Positions 1 to 6,686 of a stretch of 11,685 nucleotides of DNA are shown here, piece after piece. The stretch is from NCBI GenBank assembly GCA_018396795.1, contig JAGTRH010000024.1, positions 1 to 11,685 of the forward strand, written 5' to 3'. This DNA comes from Candidatus Bathyarchaeota archaeon (lineage in GTDB: Archaea; Thermoproteota; Bathyarchaeia; Bathyarchaeales; B26-1). Positions within the stretch are counted from its first letter, which is position 1, and each line of letters starts with the position of its first letter. The notes below the pieces were generated by a model. It was not told the origin of the DNA. It saw nothing but the letters and a program-made list of their open reading frames with translations, and made no database searches. Both the position numbers and the translations under genes were made by a program.

Positions 1-396
1 GAGGCGCCATTCTGGCCTAAACCCCTTCAGAAGCCTCACCCACCAATATGGCTCGGAGGCTCTTCTAACGCGATATTAAAGGCTACTGCTAAGTACGGTG
101 ATGGACTATTACCGCTTTCAAACATTCCAATTAAGGATTTTAGGAGAATAGCATCCTACCTTGCTGAAATTGCAGGGAAGAGACAGGTTTCATTAGCCCC
201 CTCATTTACATATCCCGATGGACTTGGTGAAACTCCCAGAGAGTGGCTTTCAAATATAGAGTGTTACTCTGAGGCTGGAGCCGATACGATAATAATAGAC
301 TTTTCTATGACAAGGGTTTCAACTGGCACGGCGAAAACTATGCTGAAAGAGTTTTCCAAGGTCGTTTTTCCAAGGTATAGGCTTTACCAGACATAG
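1..396 (+). CDS. Luciferase-like (LLM class, probably F420-dependent) oxidoreductase, C-terminal part
   Basis: Frame 1 is open from the window edge to a TAG stop, giving the last 131 residues of a protein whose start lies outside the window. Near the visible N-end is KPHPPIWLGG, the hallmark segment of bacterial-luciferase-like flavin/F420 oxidoreductases, where a TIM-barrel strand leads into the cofactor-binding region. The rest (a helix with DFRRIASYLAEIAGK, then a strand ADTIIIDFS and a closing helix) fits the C-terminal barrel of this family. In archaea these proteins usually use coenzyme F420 for hydride transfer, and the substrate cannot be read from sequence. It converges on the deacylase gene at 469-924. 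A related complete paralogue on the opposite strand at 3156-4049 shares the same motif. Family is confident; reaction is unknown. Confidence 0.85.
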   Translation, partial: EAPFWPKPLQKPHPPIWLGGSSNAILKATAKYGDGLLPLSNIPIKDFRRIASYLAEIAGKRQVSLAPSFTYPDGLGETPREWLSNIECYSEAGADTIIIDFSMTRVSTGTAKTMLKEFSKVVFPRYRLYQT

Positions 397-468
397 CTTC
401 AAGACTATGAAAATACCCTTTAGAAGGATTTGCCGGAGGAAGACCTATTCTCTACTTATATCGCTAAC

Positions 469-924
469 TTACGCGTCAGTTAGCCTCTTTACATCGTTTG
501 GATTTATCTCCATGAGAACGTTTACTTCTCCGCCTCCACCGATAACTCTATCGTAATCGAAAACCCTCCTATCCATGATGGTTCTCAGCTTAATTCTATG
601 GCAGACTGGTGGAACAGCGCCCACCTCATAGCCGGTGAACTGTTTAACTTCATAGGCTGTAGCCCGTCTAACCCTTTTCGTACCGCATATAGTTGCAAGT
701 CTTCTCTCATCAACCTTTCTATCCCCAGTGACAATCGCTAAAACAGGTGAACCATCGTGACAGATGAAAAGCAAACTCTTAATTATTCTCTCACGGCTGA
801 CACCGAGCTGTCTGGAGGCGGCATCAACAGTCGTCGTGTGCTCAGTAAACCTGAAGAATCTAACATCTACACCAGTAGCTTCAAGAAAACTCTTCAAACG
901 TTCAAAAGAGAAATTGCACGACAT
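469..924 (-). CDS. YbaK/ProX-type aminoacyl-tRNA deacylase domain protein
   Basis: This 151-residue protein matches the YbaK/EbsC/ProX fold, whose members hydrolyse mischarged tRNAs (for example Ala- or Cys-tRNA(Pro)) in trans in the cytoplasm. Visible family features are the strand FFRFTEHTTT followed by AA..LGV (residues 23-42), the conserved lysine in IIKSLLF (K49), GYEVGAVPP (98-106) and a glycine-rich turn IGGGGE (128-133) before the last strand. The frame stays open up to 1086, but the extra 54 residues are not family-like and the domain begins right after the ATG at 924. A TATA-like box about 30 bases upstream and no ribosome binding site support a leaderless start there. The length is typical of stand-alone editing domains. 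Which tRNA it edits is not determined. Confidence 0.85.
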   Translation of the reverse strand: MSCNFSFERLKSFLEATGVDVRFFRFTEHTTTVDAASRQLGVSRERIIKSLLFICHDGSPVLAIVTGDRKVDERRLATICGTKRVRRATAYEVKQFTGYEVGAVPPVCHRIKLRTIMDRRVFDYDRVIGGGGEVNVLMEINPNDVKRLTDA

Positions 925-947
925 ATAAAGCAGTACATCGTTCAACT

Positions 948-960
948 TAAAATATATTAT
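948..960 (-). promoter_or_regulatory. TATA-like box of the YbaK-type gene
   Basis: On the minus strand ATAATATATTTTA is centred about 30 bases upstream of the ATG at 924. This places the transcription start close to the start codon, the usual geometry of leaderless archaeal genes. It is an AT-rich match by eye only. Confidence 0.4.
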
Positions 961-1098
961 CGTTGACAGATAAAATAATTGCCCAGTCGAATGTTGCATA
1001 ATGGTGGCGAGATTATAGTTTGCCAGTGATATAGCGTTGTGAAGAGGGTGCTTTTTCCTATCAGCAGTATATACGTCTCTTCGCATGTGGCTTAGCTT

Positions 1099-2256
1099 TT
1101 AGATTTTGTAGTATTTTGCGTAGAGGATGATGCCTATTGCCAATATTGCTACGCATGAGACGGAGACAACAGTGAAATCCAGCAGTATGGTTGAGCTAGT
1201 TATGGTGGCTTTTCTCAGGAAAAGCGAAGTTAAAGCGTCAGTAACATAATAGCTCGGTACAAATTTACTAGCTATTTGAGCTGTAGAGGAAAGTGAAGCT
1301 CCGACAAAGGTGCCTAGGAAGAGTTGAGGCAGTAGGAAGAGGAAGGATAATCCGGTGGCTGAGTTGGGTGTTTTGGCGATTGTAGCCGTGATTAAGCCGA
1401 AGCCCACGTTGGATAGGGAAAAGATCAGTACGAGTGTAAAGGCTAACGCATATGTCGCAAAGTCTACATTTGGTTTAAATCCTATAAAATACATAGTTGT
1501 GAAGACGAGTATTGCTTGTATCAGGGCTATAAGCATGTAGGCTAAGACTTGGCTGCTCATGAACTCGGTTGGGGTTGTAGGTGTTATCCGTATTCTTTTC
1601 ATCACGCCGTTTTCCCGGTCTTCTGTGAACGCTTGTGCAACAATCATTATGATGTAAATTGAAGCGAAGGTAAACATACCAGGCGCCATAAACTCGAAAG
1701 CAGAGAACCGTACAGTTTCTACGAATGAAGCGATCTGCAGACTTATAGGCGTTGAAATTTGCCGCTGAGTCTGCTCTGTAAACGCATTTAAGACTTGCTG
1801 AATTATGGGCGGTATAACCTGTGTTGCGGCAATAGAGCCTTTATCGACATAGAGTAAAACGGTTGTGTTTATCCATCTACTCGAGTCTTCTGGAGTTGCA
1901 TAATAAGAGGCTAAGCTTCGGCTGAAATTACCTGGGATTATAATGATTGCTTGAACCTTGCCTTGAGATAGGTCGCTCTGCGCCGTCTGATTGTTGGCGT
2001 AAACTTGTAAACTCAATATTTCCGTGCTGGATAGTGCACCGATAAATAATTGCGTGAAATTTGCTATATTTACCTGGTCTAGGTTGACTACGCCTATAGT
2101 ATAGATGGGCTGTTTTTCTCCCAATCCTCCGAAGGAAGCGCCAAAAGCCAATACAAAGACTACTGGGAAGAGGAAAATCATGAAAAGCACAGTTGGCTCA
2201 CGGTAAGTCTTCTTCAACTCTTTTTTAGTCAGAGCTAAAACTCGCTGAAGCCTCAT
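1099..2256 (-). CDS. ABC-2 type exporter, permease subunit
   Basis: This 385-residue membrane protein has the classic ABC-2 exporter layout: a short cytoplasmic N-end (KKELKKTYREP), a first membrane helix (about 23-41), a long external domain (about 44-186), then five membrane helices (about 190-209, 236-256, 268-292, 301-321 and 356-379). The stretch FTEDRENGVMKRIRITP (210-226) after helix 2 is the typical intracellular coupling segment of the family. The start codon lies one base after the TAG stop of the ATPase gene upstream, so the two are co-transcribed and probably translationally coupled. The long external domain resembles YhgE/Pip- or DrrB-like exporters. It would form the membrane channel driven by the ATPase. 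The exported substrate (drug, lipid or peptide) cannot be told from sequence. Confidence 0.92.
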   Translation of the reverse strand: MRLQRVLALTKKELKKTYREPTVLFMIFLFPVVFVLAFGASFGGLGEKQPIYTIGVVNLDQVNIANFTQLFIGALSSTEILSLQVYANNQTAQSDLSQGKVQAIIIIPGNFSRSLASYYATPEDSSRWINTTVLLYVDKGSIAATQVIPPIIQQVLNAFTEQTQRQISTPISLQIASFVETVRFSAFEFMAPGMFTFASIYIIMIVAQAFTEDRENGVMKRIRITPTTPTEFMSSQVLAYMLIALIQAILVFTTMYFIGFKPNVDFATYALAFTLVLIFSLSNVGFGLITATIAKTPNSATGLSFLFLLPQLFLGTFVGASLSSTAQIASKFVPSYYVTDALTSLFLRKATITSSTILLDFTVVSVSCVAILAIGIILYAKYYKI

Positions 2257-2257
2257 T

Positions 2258-3004
2258 CTAAAGTTCCTCCCTTATTCTCCGTCCGGTGAGTTTAATGAAA
2301 ACCTCCTCCAAATTCCCAACACCGTTTTTCGATATTAATTCCCTCGGCTCGTCTAAAGCTATGAGTCTTCCATAGTCGATTATACCTACGCGGTCGCAGA
2401 GTACTTCAGCCTCCTCCATGTAATGGGTCGTTAAAAAGACGGTTTTACCTTCCTTCTTCAGCCCCTTCATAAGATCCCAAACGGTACGACGTGATTGAGG
2501 ATCCATTCCAACAGTTGGCTCATCTAGAAATACGATTTGAGGATCATGAATTAACGCCATAATAAGGCTTAATCTACGTTTCATTCCACCGCTGTATTTC
2601 TCAACTCTCCTTTTGGCATCTTGCATCAGTCCCATTTTTTCAAGGAGTAGATTGCATCTCGCTTTAAGGGTGTTTCTATCAAGAGTGTATAGGTTCCCGA
2701 AAAGTTCCATATTCTCTATGCCTGTTAAGTAAGGATAGATGGCGGTTTCTTGGGGGCAGACGCCTATTAACTCCTTAACTTTTACGCCTTCTTTCACGAC
2801 GTCGTATCCACCTACCATGACATAGCCGCTCGTAGGTTTTAAAAGCCCACAGAGAATGTTTACAGTTGTGGTTTTGCCCGCGCCATTCGGTCCAAGTAAA
2901 CCAAAAAGCTCTCCTTTCTCTACGTGTAAACTAACACCATCAACAGCAGTAACATCCTCAAATCTTTTAACAACATTATCCATTAATATTGATGAATCGC
3001 TCAT
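2258..3004 (-). CDS. ABC transporter ATP-binding protein (DrrA/CcmA-like exporter ATPase)
   Basis: All ABC ATPase motifs are present in a 248-residue protein: Walker A GPNGAGKTT (38-46), Q-loop CPQE (Q85), signature YSGGMKRR (137-144), Walker B IVFLDEPTVGMD (157-168) and the switch histidine in TTHYMEEAE (H194). The C-end NLEEVFIKLTGR (231-242) is the tail typical of ATPases paired with ABC-2 exporters of the drug/antibiotic type. It would hydrolyse ATP at the inner face of the membrane and drive the permease encoded directly downstream. A second ATG seven codons in (M8) would also give a normal N-end; neither start has a clear ribosome binding site. Family is certain; substrate is unknown. 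Confidence 0.95.
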   Translation of the reverse strand: MSDSSILMDNVVKRFEDVTAVDGVSLHVEKGELFGLLGPNGAGKTTTVNILCGLLKPTSGYVMVGGYDVVKEGVKVKELIGVCPQETAIYPYLTGIENMELFGNLYTLDRNTLKARCNLLLEKMGLMQDAKRRVEKYSGGMKRRLSLIMALIHDPQIVFLDEPTVGMDPQSRRTVWDLMKGLKKEGKTVFLTTHYMEEAEVLCDRVGIIDYGRLIALDEPRELISKNGVGNLEEVFIKLTGRRIREEL

Positions 3005-3048
3005 AATCTTAACATCGGTTAATTTAGCCGAATTACATTCTACAATCT

Positions 3049-3058
3049 ATAATATAAG
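3049..3058 (-). promoter_or_regulatory. Putative TATA-like box of the ABC exporter operon
   Basis: The minus strand reads CTTATATTAT here, about 49 bases upstream of the ATPase start codon. It would put the transcription start near 3028 with a leader of about 20 bases. It is the best AT-rich element between the ATPase and the oxidoreductase upstream, but is recognised only by eye. Confidence 0.3.
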
Positions 3059-3065
3059 TCTTTCT

Positions 3066-3117
3066 AAAAAAATGGATTATTATCAAAATGGCATCAAAAA
3101 TTTCACCATGAAATTTT
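3066..3117 (-). terminator. Putative terminator after the luciferase-like gene
   Basis: A perfect 8-base inverted repeat (AAAATTTC, 5-base loop, GAAATTTT; 3097-3117) lies about 40 bases downstream of the stop of the gene at 3156-4049. On that strand it is followed by a run of seven T at 3066-3072. Archaeal RNA polymerase stops at T-tracts, so this pair could separate the oxidoreductase from the ABC operon. The stem is AT-only except for one G-C pair and would be weak, so the T-tract may matter more. Confidence 0.35.
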
Positions 3118-3155
3118 CGATGTTGCATAATGATCATAGACTTCAATATGACCGT

Positions 3156-4049
3156 TTATTTGAGGGCTGGGATTACTTGTTCGGCGAAAATTTTTAGAGC
3201 CTTAATATCGGTACGTTCGCTAAATCCAAGTATGAAGTCTTGAACGCCTACGTCTAGCATAGCTTTTAAATTACGTATCGTGTTTTCGATAAGGCTATAA
3301 TCTTTTTTAATAGTTGTATCGATGAATCCGTGCCAGCTTCGCCTTATACTGCTCGGCTTTCGTCCGATCTTCTCACAATATTCGTCTAGAATCTTCATCT
3401 TTTCAATGTACGATTCCGGTGAACCGTCAAGTATATTAAAATTATCCGCGAATTCAGCTGCTAATCTTATTATACTTTTTCTACCGGTAATAGATCCTAT
3501 CCATATGGGTGGGTGTGGTTTTTGAATGGGCTTGGGGAGGCACGGAGGCTCCCTTATCTCATAAAACTTTCCAGTAAAGCTAGGCTTTTCTTCAGTCCAA
3601 ATTTTAATGATTACTTGAAGGGCTTCACGTAGTCGTGCGATTCTCTCCCTATCTGAAGGATAGGGTATCCCATATGTGTAGTGTTCAATAGGTAAATCTC
3701 CCGCGCCGATTCCAAACTCAAGTCTACCCGCACTTATTACATCAAGTGTGGTAGCCATTTTTGCAAGTAGAGACGGGTATCTAAACGTGTTTGACGTTAC
3801 AAGACTTCCAATACGTATTATCTTTGTTTCTACGGCGAGGGCTGGAAGCAACGTCCAACAGTCCAAATATGGATGTGCGTGTTCCTCAGGCGGCAGCCAC
3901 CCCTCGTAAAGGTGATCATTAAGCCATATAGAGTCGTAGCCAAGCCGTTCACATTCCAATGCCACATTGCGAACTATGGCATAATCAGGTACAGATTGAG
4001 GTAGAACTATGCCGAAGGTGATATCCCTCATGGTAGAATCCCCATCCAC
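3156..4049 (-). CDS. Luciferase-like (LLM class, probably F420-dependent) oxidoreductase
   Basis: This complete 297-residue protein shows the full luciferase-like barrel: strand ITFGIVLPQ (10-18), DHL after the second strand (45-47), the diagnostic block from FRYPSLLAKMAT through DVISAGRLEFGIGAG (89-117), and KPHPPIWIGS (177-186). Archaeal proteins of this kind generally use coenzyme F420 in place of FMN; members include methylene-tetrahydromethanopterin reductase-like and F420-dependent dehydrogenases. The reaction is not predictable. A TATA-like box is placed so that transcription would begin at the first ATG (4049), a leaderless start. M7 (4031), from which the fold starts at once, is an equally possible start. 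The gene lies just upstream of the ABC exporter on the same strand but is separated by about 150 bases with a possible terminator. It is a paralogue of the partial gene at 1-396. Confidence 0.9.
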   Translation of the reverse strand: MDGDSTMRDITFGIVLPQSVPDYAIVRNVALECERLGYDSIWLNDHLYEGWLPPEEHAHPYLDCWTLLPALAVETKIIRIGSLVTSNTFRYPSLLAKMATTLDVISAGRLEFGIGAGDLPIEHYTYGIPYPSDRERIARLREALQVIIKIWTEEKPSFTGKFYEIREPPCLPKPIQKPHPPIWIGSITGRKSIIRLAAEFADNFNILDGSPESYIEKMKILDEYCEKIGRKPSSIRRSWHGFIDTTIKKDYSLIENTIRNLKAMLDVGVQDFILGFSERTDIKALKIFAEQVIPALK

Positions 4050-4072
4050 TATTTACCTAGGTCTCTATGGTG

Positions 4073-4080
4073 ATTTAAAT
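4073..4080 (-). promoter_or_regulatory. TATA-like box of the luciferase-like gene
   Basis: The self-complementary octamer ATTTAAAT is centred 27-28 bases upstream of the ATG at 4049, the expected spacing for an archaeal TATA box driving a transcript that starts at or next to the start codon. Confidence 0.45.
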
Positions 4081-5109
4081 CTTCTTCTCTATTAGCCGAA
4101 AACCATAGCTCTCCGAGTGGCGGCAGCAGAGGACTTAGAATGGTGCTACCAGTGGTAGTAAGTAAGCTATTTTAAGAGGATAACCGATCACGTAGCATAC
4201 GCTTGTGGACCAATAATCTACGTACTGATGGAACGAGAAGGGTCTTCTAAGCTGGGGAAACGCTCTTTGGTAACGTAATGGCGTATATAGACTCTATATC
4301 GATATTTTCGAAGAATGGACACAGCACCTTTAGTCTAGAAGTCGAAAAATGTATAAATGTGAGAATGCGTCTATCATCCTCATGATCCGCTTGAAAAGTT
4401 TGGGTCTTTAGTTTCCCCTCCCCAATGTTTTTCCATTTATTCTCTATGGACTTTCACTATACTTTCTCTTTCAGAGTTATGGTAGATGTGCGGCGAAGAA
4501 TAGTGAATGTGCTTAAAACTATGGCTTTGGAGCAAACGAGTCAGCCCGTCTCCGATAATCTGCCCTACGTTATGGAGGAGGCAGGTATGAAAGGTTCGAG
4601 TCTGTCCTTTTTGACGGTAATGTTAAAGTCACTTGTAAAGTCTATGGAGGGGGTCTAGACTCGGAATAATAGAGGTTGTGCATAGCTCCATTAGCCAAGA
4701 AGGAGAGGGGTGGAAGCACATCCTTAAGCAGGCAAGAGACTTCGCCATGTAGACAAGGAGCGTGCTAGAGGTCCTTGAAAGACTCGTTTGAGGGGGTTCT
4801 AGGGGTTAAGCCTCCATGGCATGTGTTCATACAGTTCGTAAGACATTACAGCTTAGGAAGATGATTAAGGAGATTAGATTAATAAGAGGACATGGAAAGG
4901 GTAGCTTGAATACCTCTGGCAAATCGATGAAATAAATTGTGCCATGTTGTTTCGGTAGTGTTTGATTCCATATGCCAAGTATTTGTTTTCGTTAAAGTCT
5001 GGTGGAAAGAGATAATTTTCACTAGAAGTTATCCCTAATTTTTATCATCGCTGCCAACTCTGTGTTTGGGCTGCGGGTTGGCCAGCGTTTAATGGAAGAC
5101 GTTATGTTT
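4081..5109. other. Gene-poor stretch, possibly degraded DNA
   Basis: About 1 kb between the luciferase-like gene and vapBC has no ORF that I recognise. All frames are broken often. Short coding-like runs appear: a plus-strand reading around 4141-4390 interrupted by stops, the 77-codon ORF at 4425-4658 with a frame-shifted continuation, and about 54 open codons on the minus strand around 4875-5040. A short inverted repeat CTACCAGTGGTAG lies at 4147-4159. No transposase motif, terminal inverted repeat or tRNA was seen. It is best described as intergenic, probably containing relics of lost genes. Confidence 0.5.
4479..4791 (+). pseudogene. Possible broken small gene of unknown function
   Basis: An ORF (ATG at 4425 or 4479, stop TAG at 4656-4658) encodes a helical, charged sequence beginning MVDVRRRIVNVLKTMA when read from 4479. 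Shifting to the next frame near 4640-4658 continues into another helical run (GIIEVVHSSISQEGEGWKH) that meets a TAG at about 4750 and then reads TRSVLEVLERLV up to a TGA at 4789-4791. Similar composition across the shift suggests a decayed gene with one frameshift and one nonsense change. I recognise no family, and chance open frames are a real alternative. Confidence 0.22.
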
Positions 5110-5135
5110 TTATAAGTGTATATATACATTTATAA
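5110..5135 (+). promoter_or_regulatory. Palindromic operator/TATA region of vapBC
   Basis: A 26-base inverted repeat ends two bases before the vapB ATG. Its perfect core is TGTATATATACA (5117-5128), flanked on both sides by TTATAA; 12 of 13 arm pairs match. A direct repeat TTTATAAGT also occurs at 5109-5117 and 5129-5137, exactly 20 bases (about two helical turns) apart. The left copy sits at about -29 to -21 from the ATG and fits a TATA box for a leaderless transcript. VapB antitoxins usually repress their own operon by binding such palindromes, so this is the likely autoregulatory site. Binding itself is inferred. Confidence 0.65.
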
Positions 5136-5137
5136 GT

Positions 5138-5350
5138 ATGGTGAAAACAATAACCATAAAGGATGGCGTCTATAAGGAGTTACTTAGGCTTAAGCGTGAG
5201 GGAAAAAGTTTTAGCGATATATTATCTGAACTTCTAGAGCGTAAAAGAACTGATCTTACAGTCTTCTATGGGATATTTAAAGATAAAAAATTATGGGAGG
5301 AAATTGAGGGAGATATTCAAAAGAGCCGTAAAGGAGCCGTCATAAGATGA
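5138..5350 (+). CDS. vapB: VapB-type antitoxin (DUF217 family)
   Basis: This 70-residue protein begins VKTITIKDGVYKELLRLK and continues with EGKSFSDILSELLER, the pattern of the archaeal VapB/DUF217 antitoxins: an N-terminal strand for ribbon-helix-helix-like DNA binding, then helices. The less conserved C-end (from about residue 40) would wrap around and block the toxin. Its stop codon overlaps the start of the PIN-domain toxin gene in an ATGA arrangement, so the two are translated together. It probably represses its own promoter through the palindrome immediately upstream. Length and context are typical and nothing appears broken. Confidence 0.92.
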   Translation: MVKTITIKDGVYKELLRLKREGKSFSDILSELLERKRTDLTVFYGIFKDKKLWEEIEGDIQKSRKGAVIR

Positions 5351-5766
5351 AGATACTGGACACGTCGGTCATAATTGGAATTCTGAGAGGAGACTCTGAA
5401 TTAAAAAAGCTCATTGAAAAGCTTAAGGGAGAAGAGGTTGCAACAACGGTATTAACGTACTTCGAGATATTTTCAAGAATCTATCATAGAAACCTTAAGA
5501 ATGAAGAGAGGATGGTTAGAAGAATGCTTAGGCTCATGCCAATACTGGATTTTGATGAAGTAGCAGCTGACAAAGCATCTGAGATAATGGGAAAACTCCT
5601 AAAAATAGGTAAGCCGATAAATGTCATTGACGCCATGATCTCTGGCATAGCGTTAGCTAACGGCATAGAGGAGATAATAACGAAAGATGGAGACTTCAAA
5701 GTGATCGAGGAAGTCTGCGACGAACTAAAAATAAACATACTCAACCACCAAATTCTTAGACCATGA
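5347..5766 (+). CDS. vapC: VapC-type PIN-domain ribonuclease toxin
   Basis: This 139-residue protein has the PIN-domain acidic residues in order: D5 in ILDTSVIIGIL, E40 in TYFEIF, D95 in NVIDAMISGIALA and D114/D116 in ITKDGDFKVI. These bind the divalent metal used to cut RNA; VapC toxins typically cleave tRNA or rRNA and stop translation when antitoxin is lost. All catalytic positions are intact, so the toxin is predicted active. It overlaps the antitoxin gene by four bases (ATGA) and shares its promoter. It ends 76 bases before the convergent cupin gene. The particular RNA target cannot be predicted. Confidence 0.93.
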   Translation: MKILDTSVIIGILRGDSELKKLIEKLKGEEVATTVLTYFEIFSRIYHRNLKNEERMVRRMLRLMPILDFDEVAADKASEIMGKLLKIGKPINVIDAMISGIALANGIEEIITKDGDFKVIEEVCDELKINILNHQILRP

Positions 5767-5841
5767 CTTCTAGATAAAGGATTAGGTATGCAGTTATATT
5801 GATAAACCCTCATGGAAAACCATTTTCTAAACCTAAACAGT

Positions 5842-6276
5842 TTAAATCTTTATCCCTTCATCATTGGCTATGAAGACATTCGTGCCTTCTATTTTCCACT
5901 TCCGAACTTCATCTAGATTAATTGGAGGAGCAAAAATTGCAATAAAAATCCAATCCTCATCTTTGTAATTGCATGGTTGATGCATGGTGTTTGGCGGAAT
6001 GTAAAGTACATTCATGGATTTAACTTCATATTCCGCCTTCATATCTTTAAATTTCACAGTTCCCACACCTTTAATTGTAAAGTAAATCTCAGCCGACTCT
6101 TCATGTTTATGACATGGCCCTTCTTGATGCCCCTCATATCTAAACATTAATAAGCTTATGTTAAGTGGCAATTCTCTTTCAAATGCATCGAGAACTATTT
6201 TTACAAATCTCCCAGACAGGGGAGGCGGAGATTTCCGCTCTGCGATTTTACTAATATCCACTAGAAATGGCTTCAC
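5842..6276 (-). CDS. Small single-domain cupin protein
   Basis: A 144-residue protein (from the GTG start) carries both cupin motifs: HKHEESAE (H56, H58, E63) followed by a glycine turn KGVG, and PPNTMHQPCN with H99. These three histidines and the glutamate would bind one metal ion in a beta-barrel. Such stand-alone cupins include isomerases, dioxygenases and sugar- or small-molecule-binding proteins, so no reaction is assigned. The frame is open up to an ATG at 6387, but the upstream 37 residues are not cupin-like. The GTG is preceded by a strong GAGGGGGGTGA ribosome binding site and yields a natural start, KPFLVDISK. It converges with vapC and is encoded on the same strand as the GH2 gene, about 400 bases further on. 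Confidence 0.8.
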   Translation of the reverse strand: MKPFLVDISKIAERKSPPPLSGRFVKIVLDAFERELPLNISLLMFRYEGHQEGPCHKHEESAEIYFTIKGVGTVKFKDMKAEYEVKSMNVLYIPPNTMHQPCNYKDEDWIFIAIFAPPINLDEVRKWKIEGTNVFIANDEGIKI

Positions 6277-6277
6277 T

Positions 6278-6288
6278 TCACCCCCCTC
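6278..6288 (-). promoter_or_regulatory. Ribosome binding site that sets the cupin start
   Basis: The minus strand reads GAGGGGGGTGA, one mismatch from the archaeal GGAGGTGA consensus. Its G-run ends four bases before a GTG at 6276. It argues for the GTG over the upstream ATG at 6387. A TATA-like TATAAATA (6290-6297) lies just upstream. Confidence 0.5.
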
Positions 6289-6476
6289 GTATTTATATTC
6301 TATTTTGCATTTTATAAAACTTGTTTCACGACTAAAAGGAAAGGCTATTAAGAATATCCTTCCATATATTACGCCACTGATAGGCAACCACGACGCTAAG
6401 ACAAAGGGAGTCAGCTAAAAAGTTACATCAGTGCAATGGCTCAAAATTCATTTGGAATAAGCCAATTTGAGGTGTC

Positions 6477-6686
6477 TTACCAAGAGACATTAGTGACTAT
6501 TAGCCGTAAAATGTTGTGAAGTGGAGAAACCAGTCCATAGATTATGAAGTAAAACTGTAAAATTTGTAGTGACCCGCTTTTGTAGCCATGCTTAATGTAG
6601 CAATACCCAAAGATAGGCGGTCCTATTATGTTCAGGAATATGATTGTCAAAATTAGTGATTTAGTTATGTCTTTTGAAAGAATCTT
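6477..6686 (-). other. Open frame after the GH2 stop, two hydrophobic segments
   Basis: In the same frame as the GH2 gene, the 69 codons after its TGA (6687-6689) are open until a TAA at 6477-6479. They encode a short charged start (KILSKDITKS), a hydrophobic segment with LILTIIFLNIIG, a loop with K and H residues, then a second hydrophobic segment (QILQFYFIIYGLV). No ATG or GTG is present; a TTG about 12 codons in is the only reasonable start for a separate gene. It may be a membrane tail cut off from the GH2 protein by a nonsense change, a relic of another membrane protein, or a chance open frame. No homologue is recognised. Confidence 0.35.

Noticed and set aside
925..1086. 54-residue N-terminal extension of the YbaK-type protein
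   Set aside because: The domain starts right after the ATG at 924, the extension is not family-like, and the TATA-like box lies inside it.
991..3132. 13-base repeat ATGTTGCATAATG at 991-1003 and 3120-3132, both upstream of minus-strand genes
   Set aside because: A shared 13-mer is expected about once by chance in a window of this size when both strands are counted, and no further copies or symmetry support a binding site.
4147..4159. Inverted repeat CTACCAGTGGTAG
   Set aside because: Six-base arms are common by chance, and it is not placed next to any gene start.
4589..4606. GGTTCGAGTC resembling a tRNA T-loop
   Set aside because: The flanking bases do not form a T-stem and no acceptor or anticodon stem could be found.
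5484..5813. 109-codon minus-strand ORF over vapC
   Set aside because: It is the mirror frame of an intact PIN-domain toxin and its serine/isoleucine-rich product looks like a complement artefact.
6440..6471. Imperfect inverted repeat CTCAAAATT / AATTTGAG as a terminator after the GH2 region
   Set aside because: The stem is short with a bulge, and no T-tract follows on the minus strand.
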